In this document: in pieces, positions 9,201 through 18,691 of the stretch | Numbering within the stretch: the stretch's first letter is position 1 | Layout: each line of letters opens with the position of its first letter | DNA from: Sanghuangporus weigelae | Lineage: Eukaryota; Basidiomycota; Agaricomycetes; Hymenochaetales; Hymenochaetaceae | NCBI GenBank assembly: GCA_033182465.1 | Contig: CP137319.1 | Span: forward strand, 2,666,001 to 2,730,000 | DNA: 64,000 bases | Direction of reading: 5' to 3' | The notes under the pieces: model-generated | Seen by the model: the letters and a program-made list of their open reading frames with translations, nothing else | Database searches by the model: none | What the model was told of the DNA's origin: nothing | Position numbers and translations under genes: made by a program

Positions 9201-10734
9201 GCGACGCACAGAGATCAACGGTCTATACAAGCTAGAAACTGAAATGGTCACTATCTCTGATCCTATTATCCGAACGATCAAGAGGAACTACAATACCGAG
9301 GAGGCTAAGAAGGAGATTCAGGCGATCAAGCAGAGCAACGGCTACAGTTACAGGAACGGCTTGCACTACGTAACCAATGCATTATATATCCCGCCGTCCG
9401 CCAACCTACGAGCGTTGCTAATCCGAAGGCGCCATGATCACAAACTTGCAGGCCACCCAGGAGCAGAAAAGACCATAGAGCTTGTAAAGCGATCATACTA
9501 TTGGCCGAAGATGGAAGAAATGATCCGAGCATATACCGCAACCTGCGACATATGTCAGCGTGCAAAACCGATTCGACAGTTTCGAAATCCGCCGCTCCAA
9601 CCGTTGGAGGCACCACATCAACCATGGGAAACCATAACCTGTGACCTGATTACCGACTTACCAGTCAGCAATGAAGGCTACAGTGCGATACTCGTTATAG
9701 TGGACAAACTCACTAAAATGGGGAAGTTCATTCCTTGCCAAGGAATACCCAATGCTAAGCAGTTGGCACGTTTGTTCCGCCAACATGTCTTCAAATACTA
9801 CGGGGCCCCTAAACGAGTAATCTCCGACCGAGGTAGCAACTTCACCGCGCAATTCCTCAAGGAGTTCTGCAGACTCATCGATGTCGATTGGAAAACTAGT
9901 ACAGCGTATCATCCACAAACCGATGGTCAAACCGAGCGACTAAATCAAGAGCTTGAACAGTACTTACGCTGCTATGTGTCCTACCGACAAACAGATTGGG
10001 CAGAGTACATCGATATAGCAGAATTCGCCTACAACAACAGGAAGCACAGTACTACACATCAGTCACCATTCTATACACTGTATGGATGGCATCCTCACCT
10101 GGACGTTGCGGAGACCGGTGATTCAAACGTCCCAGAAGCAATAAATCACCTAGAGGAGCTTCGACAAGTACAGCAAGAAGCCTATAATTCGATTAGGCAA
10201 GCGAATGAGGCAATGAAGCTTTATGCAGACCTGCATCGAGGCAAACTGCCAGAGTACAAGCCAGGAGACGAAGTGTTACTAGACATGAGGAATCTCAGTC
10301 GATTGGAACCAACGAAGAAACTTGCAATGAAATGGGCAGGGCCTTATAAAGTCGAGAAGGCAGTCGGACAAGTGTCATTCAGATTACGCTTACCCGAAAC
10401 CCTTCCGATCCACCCAGTGTTTCATGCGAGTCTTCTCAGGCCTTACAAACGAAAGGAATACCCTGGAAGACCCACTTTGGATGAACCACCACCTATTGAA
10501 GTGGAGGGAGAAACAGAGTACGAAGTGGAGACGATTCATAACACAAGACGTCATCGGAGCAAGGTCCAATACCTTATCCAATGGAAAGGATACCAGGAGC
10601 GAACATGGGAGCCACTTGACAACCTCAAGAACTCCTATCAAATGATCGAAGCATTCCATAAAAAGTATCCTCAGGCAATCCAGCCACCGAACCTTAACCA
10701 ATGGATCGCCGCACGAAAACGAATGAGGCAATAG
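6256..10734 (+). CDS. pol: Element 1 Pol: PR-RT-RH-IN-chromodomain (1,492 aa)
   Basis: Domains in order are aspartic protease (ALIDSGAT, Asp33), a long charged low-complexity linker (about 130-440), reverse transcriptase (YLDD at 691-694), RNase H (about 830-950), integrase zinc-binding domain (about 1060-1100), integrase core (about 1125-1230) and a C-terminal chromodomain (about 1421-1475, with YLIQWKGY). The chromodomain is what directs integration in chromoviruses, often to heterochromatin. The charged linker between protease and RT is unusually long. All expected domains are present in one frame. Confidence 0.95.
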   Translation: MYNKRLPIQALHPRLPIRVKVGTKTLAVKALIDSGATCSTIHPNLVRHYSLFKKRLDHPRPLNNADGSPNQGGAITHEVYTLIFDGPKPQPQTLAVATTGQDQVILGIDYLAKVNPEIDWKNQVWNRNGNSIPFELNVIRATKKRRHRKRKRKRQTKGKPDKTRPRHNTKQQAQDRDNYRHSGAPGIIFAPRRDNNGHSHETKPQAKPETRPATPRLEQAKQTPEVKSPSTENIPDSATKQPQQETANKHHRDEEEINYTPKRWKKQAPQGTSIVQRRPRHIPRRMIPAWQLYQTSEGETEEITGKHSLDEQEEINDSPKRWKKQPPQKIHPLRQNMPEDEELWPSPEENPGMKYRIRPRKTRYPEKPVAGIIRPRTASLMRGASPTPKRTRWADNESDIEMQDEQETTEDTPMRDIEPEDIESLRTTNQPATLTRKEELAAKLELDINRNWSPRQQNQVSQPLNKASSVSQQYSQQKAAAEGLLGTQKRDWRKLLPKEIEDYADVFDPDKSRRLPKHTKWDMAINLKEGVPLPKPRPIIKLTREEQAALDAYVKELLDKGWIEKVQPHEPCPVAAPVFFVGKKDGGARAVTDYRDINDTTVSDPYPIPIMSVLPEKLEKGKFFFTLDMRSGYNNLRIREGDEWKAAFRVGNAVYKPKVMMFGMKNSPAVFQRFMNDNFEYWLRTEEALNYLDDLIGQAQTEEEHWKLLRAILQKCRELDIYLKIEKCHFLQTQLDYLGFVVGTKGIQMDPYKLKAIHEWPVPKTKRQVRKFQGFCNFYRRFIRNYADTFAPIGDLIKKDRKFIWAEAQDKAFESIKKAFETEVALAMPKPDKSYTLETDASDVAIGAVLQQEDNQGELRPLGFMSKTLTNTQRNYPTHDKEMLAIMEALKHWRHLLEGTKEPVTIRSDHANLRYFMTAQNLSRRQARWALELSRYNFKILHWPGKKNQADELSRRSDYMPEDKDNLGVTLLPPDTIKQQTLRRTEINGLYKLETEMVTISDPIIRTIKRNYNTEEAKKEIQAIKQSNGYSYRNGLHYVTNALYIPPSANLRALLIRRRHDHKLAGHPGAEKTIELVKRSYYWPKMEEMIRAYTATCDICQRAKPIRQFRNPPLQPLEAPHQPWETITCDLITDLPVSNEGYSAILVIVDKLTKMGKFIPCQGIPNAKQLARLFRQHVFKYYGAPKRVISDRGSNFTAQFLKEFCRLIDVDWKTSTAYHPQTDGQTERLNQELEQYLRCYVSYRQTDWAEYIDIAEFAYNNRKHSTTHQSPFYTLYGWHPHLDVAETGDSNVPEAINHLEELRQVQQEAYNSIRQANEAMKLYADLHRGKLPEYKPGDEVLLDMRNLSRLEPTKKLAMKWAGPYKVEKAVGQVSFRLRLPETLPIHPVFHASLLRPYKRKEYPGRPTLDEPPPIEVEGETEYEVETIHNTRRHRSKVQYLIQWKGYQERTWEPLDNLKNSYQMIEAFHKKYPQAIQPPNLNQWIAARKRMRQ

Positions 10735-10909
10735 TTGCATCACATGCACTCCACCCGATGGAGCCGCTTATGGATCCACAATAGAGATGATGAGTAAGGT
10801 CCCCAATGACCTTACCAAGCGATGACATCAATGTGGCACACCAAAGCGAGAGCAGAGATAGAAGAATTAGGCAAGACATCGCCGACATACCAACAAGATG
10901 GTATAAAAC

Positions 10910-11986
10910 ATGGAGAACTTCGAGCTAAGGAACAACAACTCGAATCTCAACAGCTCTACTTCACTGCAGACGAACTACTACTCAGCTATGCCTATCTTCG
11001 ATGAGCTACATGCATTCTGTCAACCAGAAGATGCACCAGAATGGACATTTGCACTTAGGCCACCGACCGAACGTTATCAATGGCCACAGCTGTGCAACCG
11101 ATTCAACGAAGAGAACTACGAAGACGAAATCGTACCCCTATGCCCAGGGAAGTACTTCGATGATCTATTCGACAAGTGGAACGCAATCCACCACAACCGA
11201 GACGAAATACCCCACCTTATGATGGCGAATCACTCAGACGAGTGGTTATTCAAACTCAGTAACCCTCGAGACGCAGCATTACGCCGACTCAATGATGATG
11301 CATTTCTAACCTACGCGATCGAACTCGAAACACAAGCATTACATCGAGGCAAGATCGACTTTAGGCACGAAACGACATACAAGAACATCATGGGCATCTA
11401 TCATTCGGCAATTCAAATTTGCGCCTACCGACGAGACATGACTACCGCAATTCTTAACCGAATGATGCGATGGAGTCACTATCATCCGATGAGCATCGAT
11501 GCGATGAAGTACATTATATACATAGCCGACCAGACGGGCTTCTATGCATCCCACACCATGCAGTTCATGACGGTACTCAACATGACGAAGTATTACGAAG
11601 GAACGAGATACCGAACGGTTATTGAAGCGAGGAACTCTACTACGGACGAGCTACCACTCGATGCCATAGAGCACCACGTAGTCGAAGGCAAAGAGGTTAA
11701 CTACGACCCTCATTACCTTATGGAACTCAACAACCGAGAGGAAGAAGCCAGAGAAAAACTACAGGCTACACGACACCCCTTGCTGGAAGATCTGATGATC
11801 TCAGTCTACCAGTACCCGAACGAACTCTACCAGCCGGACGAGATGCTTACTATGTCGGAACAGGAGGACATGTACATACACTCCGATGATACAGAGTCAA
11901 GTGAAGAAGGTGAAAGCAGGGAACTATATACCCCAGCGAACTCGGCCCAGACTACACCTGAGGCTGAAGAATCCGAAGATTTGTAA
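10910..11986 (+). CDS. Element 1 accessory frame after pol (358 aa)
   Basis: A 358-residue ATG-started frame in the place where retroviruses carry env. I see no signal peptide, transmembrane segment or glycosylation-rich ectodomain, so an envelope role is not supported. It is rich in Tyr, His, Met and acidic residues, looks mostly helical in the middle, and ends in an acidic Ser/Glu/Asp tail. No family is recognised. Its length and clean frame suggest a real protein. Confidence 0.6.
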   Translation: MENFELRNNNSNLNSSTSLQTNYYSAMPIFDELHAFCQPEDAPEWTFALRPPTERYQWPQLCNRFNEENYEDEIVPLCPGKYFDDLFDKWNAIHHNRDEIPHLMMANHSDEWLFKLSNPRDAALRRLNDDAFLTYAIELETQALHRGKIDFRHETTYKNIMGIYHSAIQICAYRRDMTTAILNRMMRWSHYHPMSIDAMKYIIYIADQTGFYASHTMQFMTVLNMTKYYEGTRYRTVIEARNSTTDELPLDAIEHHVVEGKEVNYDPHYLMELNNREEEAREKLQATRHPLLEDLMISVYQYPNELYQPDEMLTMSEQEDMYIHSDDTESSEEGESRELYTPANSAQTTPEAEESEDL

Positions 11987-12968
11987 ACAACTCTTCTTTT
12001 ATGCAACCCCTTTCCCATATCGTGACCCGACATGGTCAATTATGCATTTCATTCTTACCTTATGATATTTATGGTCACATCCGACCAAATTATGCTTTAT
12101 GCACCTCTTTATTTCACGCTTATTCGGCCAACCAGCACAAATGAAGCACTATGCAGAAGTGTCAAAGAACCTACAAGGGCCTAGACATTTTGTATATTGT
12201 TTTATTGTGCCGGCTCCGAATTAGCAGATTATGCCTACCTTTTATTATCCTCTATGCAACGGAGAAGCCAAAAGTTTACGTGAAGTCACTCCCTTGCATC
12301 ATGCTAGGATGTGCCTTCACGCTGAAAGGCACTCCAATTACACTCTTTCTTCGAAAAACTCCATTTGGGGGTTGAAGAGCCGTAGGTAAACACCTGGAAC
12401 TTCACTCCCAAATTGGTATAAAACTTATTCATTAACGACTTTATGATTTCTTTCTTATCACTTTCAATTGCGTCATATTCTTTACATGATGCACATTTCA
12501 TATTCATATCCCTTCCCACCACCCTTTACAAGTCAATGTCTTCCCAGACACCCTTTTCACGACGTTCCTGCGAAGCAATACCTGCATTTTCGACGACTGG
12601 ATCGATATCCTCAACGTCATAACCGAGCGCGAGGTGAACTCGAAGCGCGACAGTAGTAACATCGCGCTGGAACGATTGCATTTCGAAGTCAGCCTCCTAG
12701 AGGATGATTAACAACTCGAAACGGCACAGAGCATGCATCACTTACCTGAGCACGCCTCTTACGCTCCAAAATCCAATGATTTATGCCGAAAATCGCGACA
12801 ATAACGACAAAAACAGTAACAGCAGCGGCGACTTTCGACATTTTGGAGCAGAGATGATGATGGTTTGATAGCAAAAAAAATCAACCATCACTAGGCGACC
12901 CTTTATCCGAGCTTTCTCACGGATTAGGATGAACATTTCTCCGAAAGTTCATCTTAGGGGGGGTGTAG
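11987..12968 (+). other. Element 1 3' noncoding region with polypurine tract
   Basis: About 980 bases between the last long frame and the 3' LTR. A run of seven G residues (12957-12963) five bases before the LTR is the likely polypurine primer for plus-strand synthesis. The minus strand has a 61-residue frame (12689-12874) with a hydrophobic stretch followed by basic residues, resembling a signal anchor; it is not strong enough to call as a gene. Confidence 0.55.
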
Positions 12969-14480
12969 TGAAAGGATCCGCTCAAAAACTCGCATCAGGA
13001 TCGACACGATCAACAGATCTACACGATCAGCTTTCCAAACGCGACCGGTAACCAAGCCAGCTATCAAAGGCCCAAGCAATCGAGCGGCCTAGGCAACAGT
13101 AACCCGTTACCACCCGAGCGCTAGAAGCACCGAAGCGGATACGTAATCCCGCTAACAGCTAACACCGCCGACCGCCTATTACCGCGGACTACCACTCTAA
13201 CGCCGCCGACCAAGCAACCAGAGCGACCTCGATCAAAAGAAGCGATCAAACTTCTTAGAAGTCCAGAAGCACAACTACTAAAGCCTAAACGCTAAAAGGC
13301 TAAAGGCTAATAAGGTTTATGGAGACCTCACTGGCATTTCAGCACTGTCAAGTCTGTGCACGAGTTTACATGGTCCTTTATGAAGTATACTACTTAGTAT
13401 GCACGGCAACGGTTGGTACGCGTGACTGTCACATCGAAACCGAGCGACACCTTCAGGATACAATGCATTCCAATCCACCAAGCCCAATAGTACCCAAGAA
13501 ACGAGAGGAACTCACGATCACAACTCGGACCCCTCGAACTGCGAACCCGATAACTTGGAGAATGATTGGATGGTATAGACCGGAGTTGCACACACCATGT
13601 CCAGCATCTACGATACAGGCAAACCTTTATTTACCGAGAGATGCGAACCTGGAAACCAAGCAATTACAACTCCTTATACAACGAAGGATATGGCGCTACA
13701 TTCGAGATATACGATACGAAGGCAAAGCATGGCTAGTCACCAGAACCCAGCAGAACCCACCAGCAGAGCTTATGCAGTTCATGATATGCCTTGGACCATA
13801 CTCTACACCGACCCGACACCTTAACACTGACGTGCGAGTTATGCTTACCCTCGCTGGACCTCGAGATGAATTCCGAAGAATCACATACCGAGCAGCCTAC
13901 ATCGCTCCAAGAGCAAAGATGCCACTCAATGACGGCAATGACATCGTTATGGAGTACTGACAGTGGAGCATTCCATATCGGAGCACCACCTCTATTGTCT
14001 CAGTCAGCAACTCCAAAGAATTCTGTCATAGTGGAGACGACCTTACAAAGATTGGAGCAAAGTGGAGCGAAGCGCAGCAGGATGACAAAGGGACAGATGT
14101 AATGGTGGAGGAAAGTGGAGTAAAGTGGAGACAGGATGAGTAAGAAATAGGACGGAAAATGGAATATCTGGGAGCATAAATAGTTGTAGGATTAGGCCCT
14201 CATTTCCCCATCTTTCGATCCTCTTAACACACTGGTGTAAAGCTTGCCCTACAGCGAGCTATTACTGTGTGCTTTGTACTATCACGCCTCTTGGAAATCC
14301 CAATCTGCTTTACTATTACCTCGTATCTGAAAGCATCCATAACTCGGACCGCGACTAGGAAGGCTAGTAAGGGACCGCGTGGTACAGCCAGACGTGGGAA
14401 GATAAGATCACCTCTGCACAACACACCGCTGCTTAGGCAAAAGGATCAAACCGGTGTAACCCCGGGCCTACTCCCTAACA
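12969..14480 (+). repeat. 3' LTR of element 1 (1,512 bp)
   Basis: Matches the 5' LTR throughout as far as I can see. Bounded by TG and CA and followed by the CCATC target duplication at 14481-14485. The TATA-like box is at 14175-14182 and the self-primer segment at 14210-14221. Confidence 0.93.
13319..13960 (+). CDS. Open frame inside U3 of the 3' LTR (213 aa)
   Basis: The same 213-residue frame as at 2538-3179. Here it would be transcribed as the last open frame of the element's RNA, after the 358-residue frame. Retroviral accessory genes that overlap U3, such as MMTV sag and lentiviral nef, occupy the same position; no homology to either is claimed. Confidence 0.4.
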   Translation: METSLAFQHCQVCARVYMVLYEVYYLVCTATVGTRDCHIETERHLQDTMHSNPPSPIVPKKREELTITTRTPRTANPITWRMIGWYRPELHTPCPASTIQANLYLPRDANLETKQLQLLIQRRIWRYIRDIRYEGKAWLVTRTQQNPPAELMQFMICLGPYSTPTRHLNTDVRVMLTLAGPRDEFRRITYRAAYIAPRAKMPLNDGNDIVMEY

Positions 14481-15094
14481 CCATCCTCACATTATCGAGC
14501 ACCTTTTCAATGTCAGGAGGAGGTTTCGGAAACATTGAAGGGAACAATTGGCCCAAGAACACTTCACGAGCCAGATCAAAGAAGGCAGAATGAAATGGAA
14601 CCCTGTGGTGGCGAAAGACACCTCGACAATGGGTCTCCAGATTGGCATAGAATTCCCGTCATTCCTAGTTCAGCATCCACAGGAGAGAGTCCATTTCGCA
14701 GTAGTTGTCATACACCGTCTCTGACCAGACTTTCCCCGTACCTTTGGGACAGACCTGTTCCAACGTGTCCTTTCATGCCTGTGGAATTCCATTACTAAAA
14801 GTTATTGATTAGAATGTATAGCCTATGCACCGAGGTTCCCTTCCACCCATCCAACAAGGACTCCATCACCTGCCTCATCAACTACCGCACTGTCATCGAA
14901 CCAGTAGGTGCGACCCATTCCACCGGTTTTGACTTATCCGGCAGGACTACCGTCATAACGCCGCGGTCCAGATCATCCATCACTGACCTGGCCAAGGCGA
15001 CGTCAGCCTTGAATTTCGCAACCGCTGCCCTTCAGTCGTCATCGGAGTGGATGGGTCAATACAGTACTGTTTCCACGCATCTCCTTTCTATCAC

Positions 15095-15480
15095 CACAGC
15101 GGGCAAACAGTTATTTAGACACGGACTAAATCTATAACTAGATGACAAATGAAATTTGAAATTTGATAATGCATTTGGGTGCATAATATATTTGATGTTT
15201 GCTCCCTGGCTAAATGCTAAACTATATTTGAAATAACAAAAGGGATTTAGATTTGGATTTAGTACACAAAGAAATAACTATAATTACTAAAACTAGAAAG
15301 TATAGTTATTTCTTTGTTTACCAAATTCGAATCTAAATCCCTTTTGTTATTTCAAATATAGTTTAGCATTTAGCTAAGGAAAAGACATCAAATATATTAT
15401 GTGACTAAATGCATTATTATATTCATTTGTCATCTAGTTATGGATTTAGTCCGTGTCTAAATAACTGTTTGCCCGCTGTG
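15095..15480 (+). mobile_element. 386-bp foldback MITE, CACTA/EnSpm-like
   Basis: The whole segment is an imperfect palindrome. It begins CACAGCGGGCAAACAG and ends with its reverse complement, and the arms pair across nearly all their length around a centre near 15287. It is flanked by CAC on each side (15092-15094 and 15481-15483). Termini starting CAC with a 3-bp target duplication fit EnSpm/CACTA elements. There is no coding capacity, so it needs a transposase in trans. It interrupts the decayed frame. Confidence 0.75.
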
Positions 15481-15640
15481 CACGGTCCACGATTTGTCCA
15501 CTGCGCCCTTTCTGGCAGGGGTGAACAACTTGAAAGTGCGGTAAGCGCTATGTAAGGTCACGGTCCAGATAACTCGAACTGAGCATGTTCGACTCATTTT
15601 ATTTCTATTCTACAGTTTCTGTCCTGTAATTGCCGTCTAC

Positions 15641-15760
15641 GGGCTGTCCGTATCCGTATAACGGTCTGGTGTGCCATATATACGGGCATACATATACGCC
15701 CGTATCCGTATGAAAGTTCTTTTATACGACCGTACCCGTATATGGATACGGTCAGAGCCC
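15641..15760 (+). mobile_element. 120-bp foldback repeat rich in CGTATCCGTATA
   Basis: Imperfect inverted termini (GGGCTGTCCGTATCC against the reverse of GGATACGGTCAGAGCCC) enclose several direct and inverted copies of a CGTAT(C/A)CGTATA-like unit. It probably lies in an intron of the decayed frame. No clear target duplication is seen. It is a MITE-like element of uncertain superfamily. Confidence 0.5.
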
Positions 15761-15899
15761 TACTGACAGCCGCAGATGTCCGTGCAGCTGCGAATGCCAC
15801 GACCGAGGACTTTTCAGGGTCAAGATCAATTGACTCCAACCGAGCTCGCAGAACAGGTATCCACAAACACGACGCCCTCTCCCGTCACCTCACCCTTAG

Positions 15900-16504
15900 C
15901 TGCAAATAGATTCATACCAGAGCATTCAATGCCAAGGCGGGGAAGGGAGGACAACAAGTCTCGGAGAAAGGGAAACAAAGAAAGGAATGTGACAAGCCAC
16001 AGGTCGGAAGGACGTGAATAGATATTTACCAACAAGAAATGGGAAACGAGAAACGACGTGGAGAAAAGGGAGTAATGGTAACTCTTGCAGTGAAAGCAAG
16101 AAGGAGACGACAATATGGGCGCTACAAATGGATGGCCATATTATACGATAGGGATAAGGCGGTTACCCCTCCCTCAAGAGAAGTAGAGGCAACGTGCAGA
16201 CGATTCCTTACCGGAATCGTAACTAGTACTGCTTACGTACGAACGCCTGGGAAACGGAAAATACGCCTCGTGTCGGTGCATCCTTTCCTTTTTATTGCAC
16301 TCAAGCTGAAGCAGTTCCTATTGAATCTTGATGAATTGCCTTGTAATAGTCGTGCTTCTAAAGCCAGGATAGTCTGATGCGTATCATAGCCTCGTGAGAA
16401 CCGTGTAGCGCCGTACTTAAATCTCAGACTCATTCTTAATCATTCGTACTGCCACTCTATTCAGGCTCCTTCCCTCCTCTCCCGTCTCTTCCCAAAGTGT
16501 TCTT
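15900..16504. other. Intergenic region upstream of kinase gene
   Basis: About 600 bases with no recognised gene. Pyrimidine-rich sequence just before 16505 (tcattcgtact to cccaaagtg) fits the 5' leader of the kinase gene, since fungal promoters often carry CT-rich stretches close to the start. Confidence 0.4.
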
Positions 16505-18691
16505 ATGGATAGGAGTAACAGTCTCAGAACTCGGCGCAGTTCTAAGGATGTCCTTCGCACAATGCTATCGAACCGTCCTCATTTGAATCTCTCTGATGAA
16601 ATACAATTCGGCAAGCCTGTACTCAAAGCGCACGGCGGCTTCTGCGATGTATTTCAAGGACGCTGGATTTCGCAAGGCGTTTGCATATACAAAGTAGCCA
16701 TCAAAAGGCTACGTGTACATATACAAACAGACCGAGATTTTGCAAAGGTGGGTGACCGCACACGCTCTACGTTCCTATCAGATGATGTTGATACTGATTG
16801 ATCCGTACTCACTAAGCAACTTGCGAAAGAGATACGTGTCTGGTCGGGATTGTACCATCGCAATATTTTACCTCTGCTCGGATACGTGATCGAGGGAGAA
16901 TACCCGTCTCTGATATCGGAATGGATGGAAAATGGAACGGTCTCGCGGTATATACAGGAGCACCCCAAAACTGATCTCTTACATGTGGTTTGCGCATAAT
17001 TTTACTGTTGCAGTCTGATTTGTCCGTTTAATTGCCTACGATTTTCCAGATCTTAGGTATCGCAAGAGGGCTCGAATATATTCACGGCCAAGGTGTCATA
17101 CATTCGGATATCAAAGCGGTGAGTCTCATTGACTAAACTTCGAGCGAGTTCCAACCGACGAAATTGGGCTGAAGGATAACGTGTTGGTGTCCCGTTTCGG
17201 AGAGCCTTGTATTTGTGACTTTGGTATATCAAGGATGATTGCCGCATCACAGTCGTTCGGCGAGACCAGTGCCCACAGAGTGAAAGGAACTGTGCGATGG
17301 ATGGCGCGAGAATTACTTGAGGATCCTCAAGCAGTACACTCAAAGGAGTCCGATATCTGGGCATTCGGAATGACAATATACGTAAGTGCCTCTCAAAATC
17401 TACAACTTCATCTCTTTACCATACTCTCTTCCAGGAGCTCCTCACCAATCAAGTTCCTTTTCACCATCTATCACGCGACGTGCACGTTATGTTCACTATA
17501 TTGCAAGGCTATACTCCGCCACAGCCTGGATCCTTTTCCAGTTGGCCAATTTATTGGCAGAAACTCTGGAGTATATGTTTTGTCTCGTGGAACCGGTATC
17601 CTCAGCTTCGTAAACCTATGTCTGAGATCGTGTGGTATCTGGAACTGTTATGTCGTTACGCTGAAGAGGAACGCAATAGCGGTAATGTATAGCTATTAAC
17701 CCATGATCTTATATGTCTGTTATTTGACTGGTTGCATTTAGTCACAGAGCTCTCTTCGTTCATCCGAGTCACCCGAAATTCCTGTCTGTCGCCAAGCATC
17801 GGTGCTTGGTGAAGATGAATATGAACTTCCAACTGAGGAATCCCATGGTTCCCGTTTATTTATCTCGAGAAATAGTAGACTCAGATCTGATGCTGCACGT
17901 CCTGAAGGAAATAAAATGCTGCACGGTCACTCCGAGCAGACCACAGTAGACGGACATGACCATTTCACGCCGCCGTTTTTAAGCGAAGAGCTCCGAAATT
18001 CAAAATCACTTAATTCGCGTTCGAATCGTCCCAGAGCTCCGTCGCTCGGAAAGCAAAATATTATTCGAGAGTAAGGTCCTTTATATCACTGTTATTATCA
18101 CATCTCGTATTCATCTTCGGCCAATCCTATGTAGTTTTGATTTGCGACAGTCTTGCGCATCGTATGCACAAAAAGTGGAGTAAGCAAATTTCTTTTTCGC
18201 CATCTGATACTTGCCACATCAGCTCATACGCACTTTTCGCCCTCGTTCGAAAAACAGGGAGCCCCCGACCGAGCCGCCATTCGATTTAATCAAGAAATGG
18301 CAAGAAAGTCTTAGAGTAAAACCCACCGCTATAGGTGGCGGCAGCACCTCTTCTAGTTCAGGACCGGAGCGTTTCCTTTCCCCAGATCAGTACAAGGCTC
18401 CGCACGCTCTCTCGAGACAGAGTTTTAACAGCTCCGCGGGAAGCTCTACTATAGGTGAGAGAAGCTGTGTGCGGTAATTCAGGAGTACTGAAAGACATTC
18501 TAGTGGCTCCCATTGGCAACCATGCTTCCATGGAAGCGACAGATAATCCGAGAGTCTCTCGAGAAAACGATGAGATACAATTGTCTCCTACATCAGCGTC
18601 TGGTCGGACTTCTTCCAATAATTCTGGCTTTTCAAAGAACAGGAATAGGACTCTGAGAAGGCGAACCGGGACCGTATCACGAGTAAAGTAA
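16505..18691 (+). CDS. Protein kinase (tyrosine-kinase-like fold), multi-exon
   Basis: A protein kinase with short introns. By eye the exons are 16505-16747, 16817-16987, 17050-17118, 17175-17381, 17435-17686 and 17742-18070, then one or more small tail exons to about 18691. Motifs in order are a Gly-rich loop (AHGGFCDVFQG), the ATP-binding Lys in KVAIKRL, catalytic loop HSDIKADNVLV, DFG in ICDFGISRM, and GTVRWMARE in place of the usual APE. The lobes are complete. A Ser-rich, probably unstructured tail follows. Such short kinases are strongly expanded in Agaricomycetes. The substrate is unknown. The splice sites after 18070 are uncertain. Confidence 0.82.

Larger units (their letters stand above)
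2188..14480 (+). mobile_element. Ty3/gypsy chromovirus, element 1, looks whole
   Basis: A 12.3-kb LTR retrotransposon with two 1,512-bp LTRs that look identical by eye and a 5-bp target duplication CCATC (2183-2187 and 14481-14485). The internal part has gag with a zinc knuckle, and pol with protease, reverse transcriptase, RNase H, integrase and a C-terminal chromodomain in that order, which places it among chromoviruses. A self-priming site follows the 5' LTR and a G-rich polypurine tract precedes the 3' LTR. Extra open frames lie before gag, after pol and inside the LTRs. Indistinguishable LTRs point to a very recent insertion. It sits in a decayed minus-strand frame. Confidence 0.93.
14486..15890 (-). 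pseudogene. Decayed minus-strand frame, unrecognised family
   Basis: A minus-strand reading frame can be followed in pieces from about 15880 down to the element 1 insertion. It carries several stops, one probable intron (about 15555-15770) and a foldback transposon at 15095-15480. Stretches look protein-like and I saw no repetitive structure, but I recognise no domain. It could be a dead host gene or an old element's frame. Confidence 0.4.

Noticed and set aside
10910-11986. Envelope gene after pol in element 1
   Set aside because: No signal peptide, membrane anchor or fusion-peptide-like region is visible.
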